Origin: a virus
DNA length: 58,437 nucleotides
IMG/VR virus record: IMGVR_UViG_3300006738_000010
Span: 1 to 58,437 of that record
Direction: 5' to 3' (one strand)
The position numbers and the translations under genes were made by a program. The notes below the pieces were generated by a model, which ran no database searches, had not been told where the DNA came from, and was given only the letters and a program-made list of their open reading frames with translations. This document shows positions 18,203-25,834 of this stretch, piece by piece. Each line of letters opens with the position of its first letter. The first letter of the stretch is position 1.

Positions 18203-18481
18203 ATGGCATTTAGTAGCACAACAGACACAAGAACACACGTAATGGGTGACCTAATGATGGTTACTGGAGATTGGAACGCAGCGAGTGTAGCAACAGGCAC
18301 AATAGTAACTGGCCTATCAGAGATACTCGCTTGCGGAGTAATAGGCGACACTTTCGGTGACGTCACAGGTGGAGGCGTAGATGGGGCATTTGCCATCGTC
18401 ACAGACGCAGCACCCGGCTCCCTCACAATAGATTGCGTAGCCAGCAACACTGGTAAGTGGTGGGCATTGGGTAAGCGCTGA
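18203..18481 (+). CDS. Small structural-type protein
   Basis: The product has 92 residues and starts behind GAGTGATGAAAA, a shortened form of the capsid-gene leader. It is Gly/Thr/Ala/Val-rich and predicted beta (HVMGDLMMVTGDWNAASVAT, then GTFGD-like turns), ending in a basic GKWWALGKR. It resembles short beta-rich head or neck accessory proteins in composition only. No family is recognised. Confidence 0.6.
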   Translation: MAFSSTTDTRTHVMGDLMMVTGDWNAASVATGTIVTGLSEILACGVIGDTFGDVTGGGVDGAFAIVTDAAPGSLTIDCVASNTGKWWALGKR

Positions 18482-18498
18482 AACAGGCGGTGACCTAT

Positions 18499-18696
18499 AT
18501 GGCTAATCTAACACTAAAGTTTGCAGTTATCGGCCCGATAGCCCCGAAGGATTTTTCCAATGAGGCTAGGGCAGAAACAGCATTGGCGGCAGGATATACT
18601 ACGATTACTGATGCAGCGTCTACGTCATCATTAGTGTCATCTGAGCCAATTATTATTCTTGGAAATGTGTTTCTTGTTCTCACATACTATGCATGA
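18499..18696 (+). CDS. Small structural-type protein
   Basis: The ATG at 18499 follows GGTGA by a normal distance and is preferred over GTG at 18490, giving 65 residues. The sequence is hydrophobic and Ala/Ser/Thr-rich, with alternating strands and an aromatic C terminus (VFLVLTYYA). There are no motifs. It sits among decoration-type genes and is probably a minor virion protein. Confidence 0.55.
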   Translation: MANLTLKFAVIGPIAPKDFSNEARAETALAAGYTTITDAASTSSLVSSEPIIILGNVFLVLTYYA

Positions 18697-18711
18697 AGGT
18701 GGTGTTTGTGG

Positions 18712-19011
18712 ATGTCCAAGTTCGAGTTACAAACACTTGATATTGACGACATCAGCAGAGCAGCCAAGCAAAATGTTCGTGCAGACATTAAATACGACAA
18801 CCAGAAAATCAATACCGATGCTCCGCTAAAGGGCATCACTAAGAAGCAGAGGGCGAGAACCTCTGATATCGCAGACATACTCGATATTGGTGCTGGCACA
18901 CGCTGTGCTCACTGTGGTATGCTTCACTTTCTATGGAGGGCTACTTGTGGCGCTTGCGAAAGGCCTATGAAATATAACCTCGGAAGCCGTAATGAGGAGG
19001 CGAGGTTATGA
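18712..19011 (+). CDS. Zinc-ribbon protein
   Basis: From the ATG at 18712 (a TTG at 18706 is possible) the product has 99 residues. The N-terminal 55 residues are charged and helical. C65-x2-C68 and C79-x2-C82 form a zinc ribbon (RCAHCGM...TCGACE). The last residues, RNEEARL, are repeated exactly at the end of the next gene. The gene junction that follows is the left copy of a 35-base direct repeat. It could be a nucleic-acid-binding or assembly adaptor; no specific family is recognised. Confidence 0.65.
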   Translation: MSKFELQTLDIDDISRAAKQNVRADIKYDNQKINTDAPLKGITKKQRARTSDIADILDIGAGTRCAHCGMLHFLWRATCGACERPMKYNLGSRNEEARL

Positions 19012-19022
19012 ATGAGTTTGAC
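18988..19022 (+). repeat. 35-bp junction direct repeat, left copy
   Basis: Covers the last codons of the zinc-ribbon gene, its stop, an internal GGAGG ribosome-binding site and the first codons (MNEFD) of the next gene. It matches 19671-19705 at 34 of 35 bases (t versus c in the tyrosine/leucine-region codon before the ATG). Confidence 0.9.
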
Positions 19023-19694
19023 TTAGCATGGACCATCTTGAAGGGACTCCCCGAACAACAGATGTTTATAGAAGATTCAACACCTCCTAAAATGATGAAC
19101 CAAAATAGGAGAATTAGTAGAATGGGAACAGTCAATCCTGCAATTGAGGGTATGTTATCAAGAGAGTGGTCTAATCATCCAGATTGGGGTGATAAACGTC
19201 CTAATTTAAGAATTAATTCAGAGGCAGCCCCAAATTACAAAGGGGATAGTTTATTGGATTGGACTCATTCCATAATTGATGGTTCTCAAGGACTACATGA
19301 AAAATGGTATCCGGGTAAAAAACGAGGAGCGTGGGGAACTGAGGGAGAAGATGTAGCGTATGACGATACTCCAAGACGCAACTCAACTCAAGATATTATT
19401 AACCAATATGACCCGAAAAAGCATGGAAACGATATTGACCAGTATATGGCTGAGAATGACCCATCTACACGAAGAAAACTGGAAGAAGAGGAAGAAACAA
19501 GAAAAAGAGGTGAACAAGAAACTCAAGATAATTTCAAAAATCTTCTTCAAGAATATGAACCGGAGCAATTTTTGGACCATCCTGACGGCTTAACTCCTAT
19601 TCAAAGACAAAGAAGTAGATTAGAAGACATGGCTCGTGAGTTAGCAATGGCTCGCGGTATGCCTGACCCTCGTAATGAGGAGGCGAGGCTATGA
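19008..19694 (+). CDS. Hypothetical protein in a repeat-bounded cassette
   Basis: A 228-residue protein starting MNEFDLAWTILKGLPE. The first 10 residues resemble the starts of the next two frames. The body is polar and charged, with many Asn, Asp, Arg and Pro and a strongly charged helix near 155-185 (RRKLEEEEETRKRGEQETQD). It ends in RNEEARL, identical to the end of the upstream protein. The coding sequence is richer in A and T than its neighbours. With 35-base repeats at both ends, the gene looks inserted into, or duplicated at, a gene junction. Function unknown. Confidence 0.65.
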   Translation: MNEFDLAWTILKGLPEQQMFIEDSTPPKMMNQNRRISRMGTVNPAIEGMLSREWSNHPDWGDKRPNLRINSEAAPNYKGDSLLDWTHSIIDGSQGLHEKWYPGKKRGAWGTEGEDVAYDDTPRRNSTQDIINQYDPKKHGNDIDQYMAENDPSTRRKLEEEEETRKRGEQETQDNFKNLLQEYEPEQFLDHPDGLTPIQRQRSRLEDMARELAMARGMPDPRNEEARL

Positions 19695-19705
19695 ATGAGT
19701 TTGAC
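19671..19705 (+). repeat. 35-bp junction direct repeat, right copy
   Basis: Right copy of the repeat at 18988-19022, 683 bases downstream. It again spans RNEEARL codons, the stop, GGAGG and the MNEFD start of the following gene. Confidence 0.9.
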
Positions 19706-20065
19706 CCAATGGATATTGTATTCCAATTACTCAAGGATTCTGCTAAAGTACGAGATGGTAGTCCGTTTGCCTTTCCTAAAAGAGATGACCCAAGATATGA
19801 TTACCGGCACCGGCTCCAAGCGCCGCATACGAATCCCTCTTTGGATTATCTGAAAAGACAAGCGGCTTTGTCACAACAATCAGCACCACCTATGGACCCT
19901 TCATGGACTCCTGAAGCAATAGCGAGAATCAATGCTCAAAACGATGAAGCAAGGAGAGCACTTTCTCTGAAGGGCAAAAAAATCAATTGTGAAGATAATT
20001 CCCATGAAGAAGGTTGGTCATATTGCGGTAAGAGTGAATGTGTATCATGTGGCGGGGGTTACTGA
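19691..20065 (+). CDS. Hypothetical protein with C-terminal cysteine cluster
   Basis: A 124-residue protein beginning MNEFDPMDIVFQLLKDS, related at the N terminus to the previous gene through the repeat. The middle is Pro/Arg/Asp-rich and probably extended. The C terminus has four cysteines (INCED...SYCGKSECVSCGGG), a possible zinc site. ATGA overlaps couple it to the gene before. No family is recognised. Confidence 0.6.
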   Translation: MNEFDPMDIVFQLLKDSAKVRDGSPFAFPKRDDPRYDYRHRLQAPHTNPSLDYLKRQAALSQQSAPPMDPSWTPEAIARINAQNDEARRALSLKGKKINCEDNSHEEGWSYCGKSECVSCGGGY

Positions 20066-20066
20066 A

Positions 20067-20132
20067 ATGACAGCATTCGACAAGGCTTGGATATACTGTG
20101 GGTATAGTGAATTAGCCGAAGAGAACTCGTAA
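20067..20132 (+). CDS. 21-residue mini-ORF with FDxAW start
   Basis: The ATG lies one base after the preceding stop, and the frame encodes MTAFDKAWIYCGYSELAEENS. The first residues match the MxxFDxAW pattern of the gene at 19008. The WIYCGYSE segment resembles WSYCGKSE near the end of the preceding protein. It may be a remnant of a third family member or a small peptide gene. Confidence 0.35.
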   Translation: MTAFDKAWIYCGYSELAEENS

Positions 20133-20145
20133 GAGAGAGATTGAA

Positions 20146-21714
20146 ATGCCACAAGTATTCAGCCCCGGTGAAGGAGAGACAAGACCTCTTGACCCCACAG
20201 CAGTCGTCTACACCACAGCACAGAAAGTTGCAGACCTACTCGATATGGGGCCGCAAGATGCTGTCGCAGTCAGTGCTGACTCTGAGTCTGATAGAGTATA
20301 TGTGACGGGCGCCGATTACAGAAATATCGGATTTTCAGTAGGCGATACAATTCTCATTTACAGCGATGCGCAAGCATTGGGAATAGAGAAGACAATTACA
20401 TCTATTGCCGAAGGAGGGACCAATGGAGTAGCCCTATACTTTACAGGGTCATTCTCAACTTCGGATTACCAAGCGGTAGACGATACATATGTGCAAAATC
20501 TGGCATCATTCACCAATGGAAGAACTCGTGGATTAACTAAGGCTAAGGTTGAGGAAGTCATTCTTCGTATGCAGGACCACATAGACAACAGAACTCACAA
20601 TGCATGGAGACCGTATCTTGTTAATGCGGAATACATCAACTTCGATACTTACAAGCCATATCGTCGTCGATACTATACTGACTACGTCGGCACTTCTCCA
20701 CTTCTCTTCAGAAACGTTCAGCAGATACTTCGATTGGAGTTGTGGCAAGGAGATGACTACCGAGAGATAGGTGCAGCAGAGGCAAGAATCACACTGCCAG
20801 ACAATGTGCGAGACCTCTCCGGTTCCATAGTCGTTTCACCCGGCAATGGGAGCGTCGGTGTCCTCTCAATCGGCAGTAGCACTGCGAATTGGCGAGCAGA
20901 CTTCGATAAGGCAACTTCTGCTCAGAATCTGGCTGACCTAATCAATAAAGAAGACAGAGTAGGAAAGACCGTAGTGGATTTTGCGCCTACATTTATTCTT
21001 GAGGGTAATACGGCTAATGTCGCAGTTCACAATGAGTTTCTTGCTTCGGCTAATTCCGATTATGGGACAGGCATCGTCAAGATAACCAGCATGAGAGATA
21101 CAAAGGGAGGAGAGAGTTGCACAATCGTTGCCACTGATAGCGACATAGATATTAGTCAGACCAGCAGTTCAACGGCTACATTCAGTAATCTCTCTTCTAC
21201 AACTATTAACGTAGATACTACAAGTGGATTTGCAGAAACGGGTGTTGTCGTCGATGCGAGCGGTGACGTCTTTCGTTATACAGGGAAAACTGCTACGGCC
21301 TTCACCGGATGTGTAATTGTAGTAGGGTCTGCTCTTTCTGATATAGCGGGGATTCTGACTCAACATCAATTCCAGATAGACCTTCAAGGTGGAAGCACCA
21401 GTGGAGACAAAGGCAGACTGAGAGACTGGTGGCTCGACCACGAGATGGGCATCATATACTTCAACAACTCATATCCATTCTTTGAGTGGAATGCAATCAA
21501 GACATCTTACATCTATGGTGAGCGCTATGTGGATAAAGGCATAGAGGATATCTGCACTAAGTTGGTAGCAATTGATTTACTGATGAATGATGACCGTAGC
21601 GTTCTCATACCGGAAGGAACACAGAATGTGGACTTGGCATCTAAGATTCAACTCTATCGAGCAGATGTAGACCGGGTCTTCACGCGATACATTGAGGTGG
21701 TTGTCTTTGGGTGA
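20146..21714 (+). CDS. Head-tail connector (neck/adaptor) protein
   Basis: A 522-residue protein. The N-terminal 130 residues contain a small beta module with VGDTILIYSD. Then TRGLTKAKVEEVILRMQDHI and, at the far end, KGIEDICTKLVAIDLLMNDD give the helical-bundle core of connector-type adaptor proteins. A region with YINFDTYKPYRRRYYTDYVG and a long beta-rich insertion (about residues 200-430) lie between. Adaptors of this kind dock on the portal and close the head. Position after the decoration genes and before the terminator and tube genes supports the call. The insertion is large for the family. Its end overlaps the next frame. Confidence 0.7.
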   Translation: MPQVFSPGEGETRPLDPTAVVYTTAQKVADLLDMGPQDAVAVSADSESDRVYVTGADYRNIGFSVGDTILIYSDAQALGIEKTITSIAEGGTNGVALYFTGSFSTSDYQAVDDTYVQNLASFTNGRTRGLTKAKVEEVILRMQDHIDNRTHNAWRPYLVNAEYINFDTYKPYRRRYYTDYVGTSPLLFRNVQQILRLELWQGDDYREIGAAEARITLPDNVRDLSGSIVVSPGNGSVGVLSIGSSTANWRADFDKATSAQNLADLINKEDRVGKTVVDFAPTFILEGNTANVAVHNEFLASANSDYGTGIVKITSMRDTKGGESCTIVATDSDIDISQTSSSTATFSNLSSTTINVDTTSGFAETGVVVDASGDVFRYTGKTATAFTGCVIVVGSALSDIAGILTQHQFQIDLQGGSTSGDKGRLRDWWLDHEMGIIYFNNSYPFFEWNAIKTSYIYGERYVDKGIEDICTKLVAIDLLMNDDRSVLIPEGTQNVDLASKIQLYRADVDRVFTRYIEVVVFG

Positions 21715-22012
21715 TGATACCGAAAAAATGGTCTACAATGAGTGGAAAGAAGCGATTGAGAAGGAGTTCACTCAAGCAGAGACTCAAGCGGAACTACGTA
21801 AGGGCGTTATAGAAGGTTCTACGCAGTATCACGATTTAGTGAAGTCTCAAGAGGAGAATCCTGATATTGTGGATAGGCGTATGCTAACTGAATCGCCCAT
21901 ATTGACTGAGCAGAAACTTAAGTTCAATGGTAATTCAGTATTACCAGATTGGGACGCTCATGATAAAGCAAGGAGGAAGAAGAAATGGTTGCCACCTTCA
22001 AAGAAGGAATAG
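21707..22012 (+). CDS. Small neck-region protein
   Basis: The best start is TTG at 21707, seven bases after GAGGTGG and overlapping the previous stop. An ATG at 21728 is the alternative. About 101 residues, charged and helical (KEAIEKEFTQAETQAELRKG), with a basic C terminus (KARRKKKWLPPSKKE). No family is recognised. The 3' end overlaps the next gene by 28 bases and contains its AGGAGG ribosome-binding site. A head-tail joining accessory role is inferred from position. Confidence 0.6.
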   Translation: MGDDTEKMVYNEWKEAIEKEFTQAETQAELRKGVIEGSTQYHDLVKSQEENPDIVDRRMLTESPILTEQKLKFNGNSVLPDWDAHDKARRKKKWLPPSKKE

Positions 22013-22434
22013 ATGTCATTTTGGATGTCCTCAAGGACAATTGGAATAGGGCAAATACGAGCAACTACAAGCCTATTATCATTGATATAGCCGATGTGAC
22101 GCCTGAGCGAGGTAAGCGTCTTGACCTTGATAGGTCGGACTATATTCTCGTTTTCGAGACGGCACATAACGAAGAACTACCTGAGATGCTCTACGATTTT
22201 GTCACAACCAGAATCAATATCACGGTGGATATGCGGACTACGAGAAATCGTAGGCAACTTAAGGAGATGGAAAACGAGTTGAGAAGGTGTATTCACTTGA
22301 AGAGAAAGGGCGATGGCGTCAATTTCGATAGGTTAGTATACAAAACACGCACGGATTTGTCCGATAGGAGCAAGAAATTGTTCAGAATGACCTTCCAGAT
22401 AGAAGTAGTTATCTTTGCAGAGCCAATCCCATGA
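21985..22434 (+). CDS. Probable tail-terminator/neck protein
   Basis: A 149-residue alpha/beta protein behind a perfect AGGAGG. The pattern is an N-terminal helix (EGIDVILDVLKDNW), a strand (KPIIIDIAD), further strands (DYILVFET and TTRINITVDMRT), a helix (LKEMENELRRCIHLK) and a final strand pair ending FQIEVVIFAE. This order is typical of tail-terminator and tail-completion proteins that cap the tube at the neck. It is placed directly before the tail tube gene. The fold assignment is by pattern, not by specific motifs. Confidence 0.65.
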   Translation: MVATFKEGIDVILDVLKDNWNRANTSNYKPIIIDIADVTPERGKRLDLDRSDYILVFETAHNEELPEMLYDFVTTRINITVDMRTTRNRRQLKEMENELRRCIHLKRKGDGVNFDRLVYKTRTDLSDRSKKLFRMTFQIEVVIFAEPIP

Positions 22435-22448
22435 GGTGAGAGAGAGCC

Positions 22449-24509
22449 ATGCCGTCCACAGTCTACAAGGGTGATTTAACAGAAGTGACCTTCGGTCACG
22501 AGTCTGGCTTGACTTTGAAACATGGTTATGCGGGGTCTAATTTCAAGTTCACAGCATCTTTTGACCCGAATGACCCTGCACCCGCTAATGCGCCACATCA
22601 GAATCTCACTAAGGATACCAGTGTGATTGTCTTTGATAGCGGTGCGTCGAATACTCCAGTGCATAACGGAATCCTTCGTTATCCCAATGGGATGCTTGTG
22701 GGTAGTAAAGTGACCTTCTCAATAGCCTCAACCAGTCCTAATTGGAGCACTGATGATGATTATTCTGTAACTGGTAGGACATATACCATCATCAAGCAGG
22801 AAGTCGCAAATGATACGAACAGCCAAAATAACAACAAGACTGAGATTACAGTCACTCCTGCGTTGAAATCTGACCATACTACTGCCGACAAAGACTCAAA
22901 GACTGGAGATACCATGTATATTCACTCCTTCACTACGCCGACAATAGATGTCAGTATGATTCATAATGATGCTGCCAATGAATCTGTGGAGCGTGTTCTG
23001 ACTGACCAATTCGTTGGACTGGTCAGCACCATAGCCCTACCAGAGACTAAAGTTGACCTCAAGCGTTATCATGTTGTTGGCCTTGGTCGTGATGTAGCAG
23101 TGCAAGTTCCGGGTAGATACCTCAATCAAGGAGGCTCTTTCGAGTGCAACATTCACAATGGTAGATGGTTTAACTACTGCCTCGGTCAAGAGGTAGTAAA
23201 ATTACATGCTAACACAAAGGAGACTGGCGGTAACACATACAGTCTTCTTGGTTCAGTTAGTGCAGGCGATAATTTCTTGATGTTTGATGGAAACAGTAGT
23301 TGGCCTACGATAAATAGCGTGCAACTCGCTCCGGGTGATTACATCATTCTTGACTCTTCGACAGAGATGGTTGATGTTCAAACATACAGAGATACTGGCG
23401 TGGGCACCAGTGTAGACAAGAAAGACGACGCTTGGCCCAATGTAGGAGCCGCACAGATATTCGATAAGGCTCTCAAAACTGAGGTTAGAAGGATAGCGGC
23501 TGTGCAACGAAATGGGGCAGAGTATTCAGTCTGGTTGGACGACTCTCTATTGTATGCCCATGCAAATGATTTAGTCGTGAAGTTCGCTAAGTATCAAACA
23601 GACTCAACTTTCGGCAGTCCTCACAGAGACAGTAGCACTGGCAACCTAACTCAACCCGTCGAGCATCTCTTCTTCTCTCGAAGCACAATACCATCTTTCT
23701 CAATGGAAGTGAGTATCAGAAGGCGCGATGCCGATAGCAATGAGGGAACTACAGATGGTGGAAGTGGCGATTCTAAGCAACTTACGCGTGTTTTCCGTGG
23801 TTGTAAGGTCAAGGACTTCAGTTTGACCGCTGATACAGATGCTGCTCTAAGACTCACTACAAACTTCGATTCTGCTCTTTGTTATACCGATACAGGGCGC
23901 TTAGAAAGCACAAAAGGAGACAGATACGATACGCACAGGCTCTTTGAGGACACCGCTAATACTGAAGTTGAACGGAAGAAGGCAGGTATCGAGAAGGGTA
24001 CGCAGAAGCCGTTTATGTTCTACAACGGTTCGATAAGCGTAGCAGGAACCACATTAGGGCAGGTAGTATCTTTCACTTTAAACGGTAAGACTGGAGTTGA
24101 GCAATTCTACACTATCAGCGGAGCAAACATAGCAGATGCGGCGACAGACCAAGTGCCTCATGCTGGAACAAGAAACCCTAAACTCGCTGTGGAAGGTAAG
24201 ACTGAGTATGACCTTGAGATGGAGATTATCGTGGATGACCCTCTTTTCTACCATAAGGTAAGGAGAGCAGTAGACCATTTCGACGATACTGATGAGACTG
24301 CTCAAACAGATGCAGACATGATACGACTGTCTTTCGTCAAACAGGGCACTGGGGCAGACAGAGAATCTATCGACATACTAATTGATGACTATTTCATTAC
24401 GGAGGCACCGCTTCCTATTCCAGAGGATAAGGGGCCAATACGCTCTGCACTCAAGATATTGCCTAAGACCTTCAAGGTCATTAGCAAGGATACGATACTA
24501 CACGCGTGA
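22449..24509 (+). CDS. Tail tube (major tail) protein, enlarged
   Basis: A 686-residue, beta-rich protein. The N-terminal segment reads KGDLTEVTFGHESGLTLKHG. A later block (SMEVSIRRR...FRGCKVKDFSLTADTDAALRLTTNF) fits the recurrent hairpins of tail tube proteins. The C-terminal portion (ISVAGTTLGQVVSFTLNGKTG to ILPKTFKVISKDTI) completes that fold. Tube proteins usually have 150-350 residues, so inserted or surface domains probably account for the rest. The gene lies between the terminator-like gene and the tail-assembly chaperone region, as expected. The family call is moderately sure. A sheath cannot be excluded, but no separate tube gene follows. Confidence 0.7.
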   Translation: MPSTVYKGDLTEVTFGHESGLTLKHGYAGSNFKFTASFDPNDPAPANAPHQNLTKDTSVIVFDSGASNTPVHNGILRYPNGMLVGSKVTFSIASTSPNWSTDDDYSVTGRTYTIIKQEVANDTNSQNNNKTEITVTPALKSDHTTADKDSKTGDTMYIHSFTTPTIDVSMIHNDAANESVERVLTDQFVGLVSTIALPETKVDLKRYHVVGLGRDVAVQVPGRYLNQGGSFECNIHNGRWFNYCLGQEVVKLHANTKETGGNTYSLLGSVSAGDNFLMFDGNSSWPTINSVQLAPGDYIILDSSTEMVDVQTYRDTGVGTSVDKKDDAWPNVGAAQIFDKALKTEVRRIAAVQRNGAEYSVWLDDSLLYAHANDLVVKFAKYQTDSTFGSPHRDSSTGNLTQPVEHLFFSRSTIPSFSMEVSIRRRDADSNEGTTDGGSGDSKQLTRVFRGCKVKDFSLTADTDAALRLTTNFDSALCYTDTGRLESTKGDRYDTHRLFEDTANTEVERKKAGIEKGTQKPFMFYNGSISVAGTTLGQVVSFTLNGKTGVEQFYTISGANIADAATDQVPHAGTRNPKLAVEGKTEYDLEMEIIVDDPLFYHKVRRAVDHFDDTDETAQTDADMIRLSFVKQGTGADRESIDILIDDYFITEAPLPIPEDKGPIRSALKILPKTFKVISKDTILHA

Positions 24510-25240
24510 TTACTATGATGCCGTCAGATTTGGAAAGAGTGCAATACTACAATCGTCATACTCATGAGGAGTATGTCTATTGGCTGCTTGATAGATGTAA
24601 TGAGCATTTAGAACACTATGGAAAGAAGGTGCCTCTTCAAACTATGATGCTCTTTGTAGGCACGAGAGAAAGCGTCGATGAGATGGTCTCAAAGAGGCTT
24701 GACCGATTTACTCTCGAAGACCCTATCGTGCCTCTCGATACAGAGAAGATTGAGGATTTCAAGCCTAAGCCTGAGCCAGAAGTGGAGCCTGAGCCTGAAG
24801 AGGTCGAAGAGAAGCCTGCATGGGTAGAGGCCGCAGAGGAAGTTCTTGAGGAAGAAGAGGAAGTTCTTGAGGAAGAAGAGGAAGTTCTTGAGGAAGAAGA
24901 GGAAGTTCTTGAGGAAGAGGAAGAGGCTATGATAGTCCCCCCTGAGAGCAACCCATTTGGTGAAGTGGATTACCACTCATGGACAGTTCGAGAATTACAG
25001 GACGAATGTAGAGAAAGAGGACTTACAATTCGTGGCACCAAGTCAGAAGTCGTTTTGCGTTTGAGGCAACACGATGAAGGAATAACAATTACACAGGAAA
25101 CTGAAAGCGAGACCGAAACCCCCTCGGAAGAGGCTGTTGAGGAAACGTCGGATGCCCCCTCGGAAGAGGCTGTAACCATGGAAGTGACTGAAAATGACAA
25201 TAGTGGACAACAAGGAGAATATAGTAGCGAAGAAGAATGA
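24506..25240 (+). CDS. SAP-domain protein with acidic repeats
   Basis: GTG at 24506 overlaps the previous stop; ATGs at 24515 and 24518 are alternatives. The first 75 residues are helical. Residues about 87-146 are a Pro/Glu linker, then four VLEEEEE repeats from a 21-base minisatellite. Residues about 152-194 (DYHSWTVRELQDECRERGLT, then IRGTKSEVVLRLRQH) are a good SAP-type DNA-binding module. The C terminus is Ser/Glu/Thr-rich and acidic. The last 47 bases overlap the next gene in another frame. It lies between tube and tail-assembly chaperone genes, an odd place for a DNA-binding domain. It may bind DNA at the tail or neck, or use SAP for protein contacts. Confidence 0.7.
   Translation: MITMMPSDLERVQYYNRHTHEEYVYWLLDRCNEHLEHYGKKVPLQTMMLFVGTRESVDEMVSKRLDRFTLEDPIVPLDTEKIEDFKPKPEPEVEPEPEEVEEKPAWVEAAEEVLEEEEEVLEEEEEVLEEEEEVLEEEEEAMIVPPESNPFGEVDYHSWTVRELQDECRERGLTIRGTKSEVVLRLRQHDEGITITQETESETETPSEEAVEETSDAPSEEAVTMEVTENDNSGQQGEYSSEEE
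24836..24919 (+). repeat. 21-bp in-frame tandem repeat (4 units)
   Basis: Units of gaggaagttcttgaggaaga plus one base start at 24836, 24857, 24878 and 24899 and encode VLEEEEE. The first three are identical and the fourth differs at its last base. Such homogeneity points to recent expansion or ongoing slippage. Confidence 0.92.
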
Positions 25241-25559
25241 ACGAAGACATGAGATTGGCGTAAACCGCGATAATCCAGATGAAAAGATGGAGGTGTGGGT
25301 GCGCGACATTTCGTTTTTCGACGTTCAAAAAGCCGCCCAGAACCTCTTTCTTGTCGATGGTGACGACGTCAAACTTGACCTTGAAGGTTATTGGAAATAC
25401 GCCTTCACCAATTGGATATTGAGAACTAATCCCGAACTCTCACCGGATGACTTAGCCAACGTTAATGCCTACGTAGGGCAGCAGTTAGCCGCGCTATTAC
25501 CAAAGCCAGATGAACTTGCAGAGGTGATGCAGGGGGGTTTTACGAACGCGAACAATTGA
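25194..25559 (+). CDS. Tail-assembly chaperone, short form (G-like)
   Basis: A 121-residue protein that starts inside the previous gene at ATG 25194. The core reads WVRDISFFDVQKAAQNLFLV, KLDLEGYWKYAFTNWI and DDLANVNAYVGQQLAALLP. Size, helical content and the place directly before the tape measure gene match the upstream member of the lambda G/GT-type chaperone pair, which coats the tape measure before tube assembly. Near its end the zero-frame codons are GGG GGT TTT, which contain the slippery heptamer G_GGT_TTT (25535-25541). A -1 shift there leads into the next ORF. The short form ends six codons after the heptamer. Confidence 0.8.
   Translation: MTIVDNKENIVAKKNERRHEIGVNRDNPDEKMEVWVRDISFFDVQKAAQNLFLVDGDDVKLDLEGYWKYAFTNWILRTNPELSPDDLANVNAYVGQQLAALLPKPDELAEVMQGGFTNANN
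25535..25541 (+). promoter_or_regulatory. Programmed -1 frameshift site G_GGT_TTT
   Basis: The heptamer is in the correct register of the upstream ORF (codons GGG at 25533, GGT at 25536, TTT at 25539). After a -1 slip the reading continues TAC GAA CGC GAA CAA and runs open to the stop at 25834. The fused product would be 213 residues: 116 from the first frame and 97 from the second. The gene context is the classic one for this kind of frameshift. Confidence 0.82.
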
Positions 25560-25834
25560 GAGTTCAGCAGTTCCTTAAGAAACGGAAGATAGAATCTATC
25601 GAAGATTTTGGACTGCAGGCTCAGTTGTTCGCCTATATCGTGGCGAAACATTACAGCATATCGCTTACAGAGGTATATCAGATGGATAAGGAGATTTTCA
25701 CCCAGTCCCTTGCTTGGGCGCTCGCAATCAATGATGAAGAAGACAAGGAAAGGAAAAGACAGCATATGCAAGACTCTACTGGAAATGAAACCGTGACTCT
25801 TGATTATTCATTCTTAGATGGAGAGGATATCTGA
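25541..25834 (+). CDS. Tail-assembly chaperone, -1 frame extension (T-like)
   Basis: This frame has no good start of its own. The only early candidate is a TTG at 25556 overlapping the previous stop, without a clear ribosome-binding site. It encodes 97 residues after the slip (YEREQLRVQQFLKKRKIES, then helices FGLQAQLFAYIVAKHYSISL and EIFTQSLAWALAINDEEDKE). In the lambda-type model the GT fusion binds both tape measure and tube protein and is left out of the virion. The stop overlaps the tape measure ATG (TGATG). Independent translation from the TTG is the alternative. Confidence 0.78.
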   Translation, partial: YEREQLRVQQFLKKRKIESIEDFGLQAQLFAYIVAKHYSISLTEVYQMDKEIFTQSLAWALAINDEEDKERKRQHMQDSTGNETVTLDYSFLDGEDI

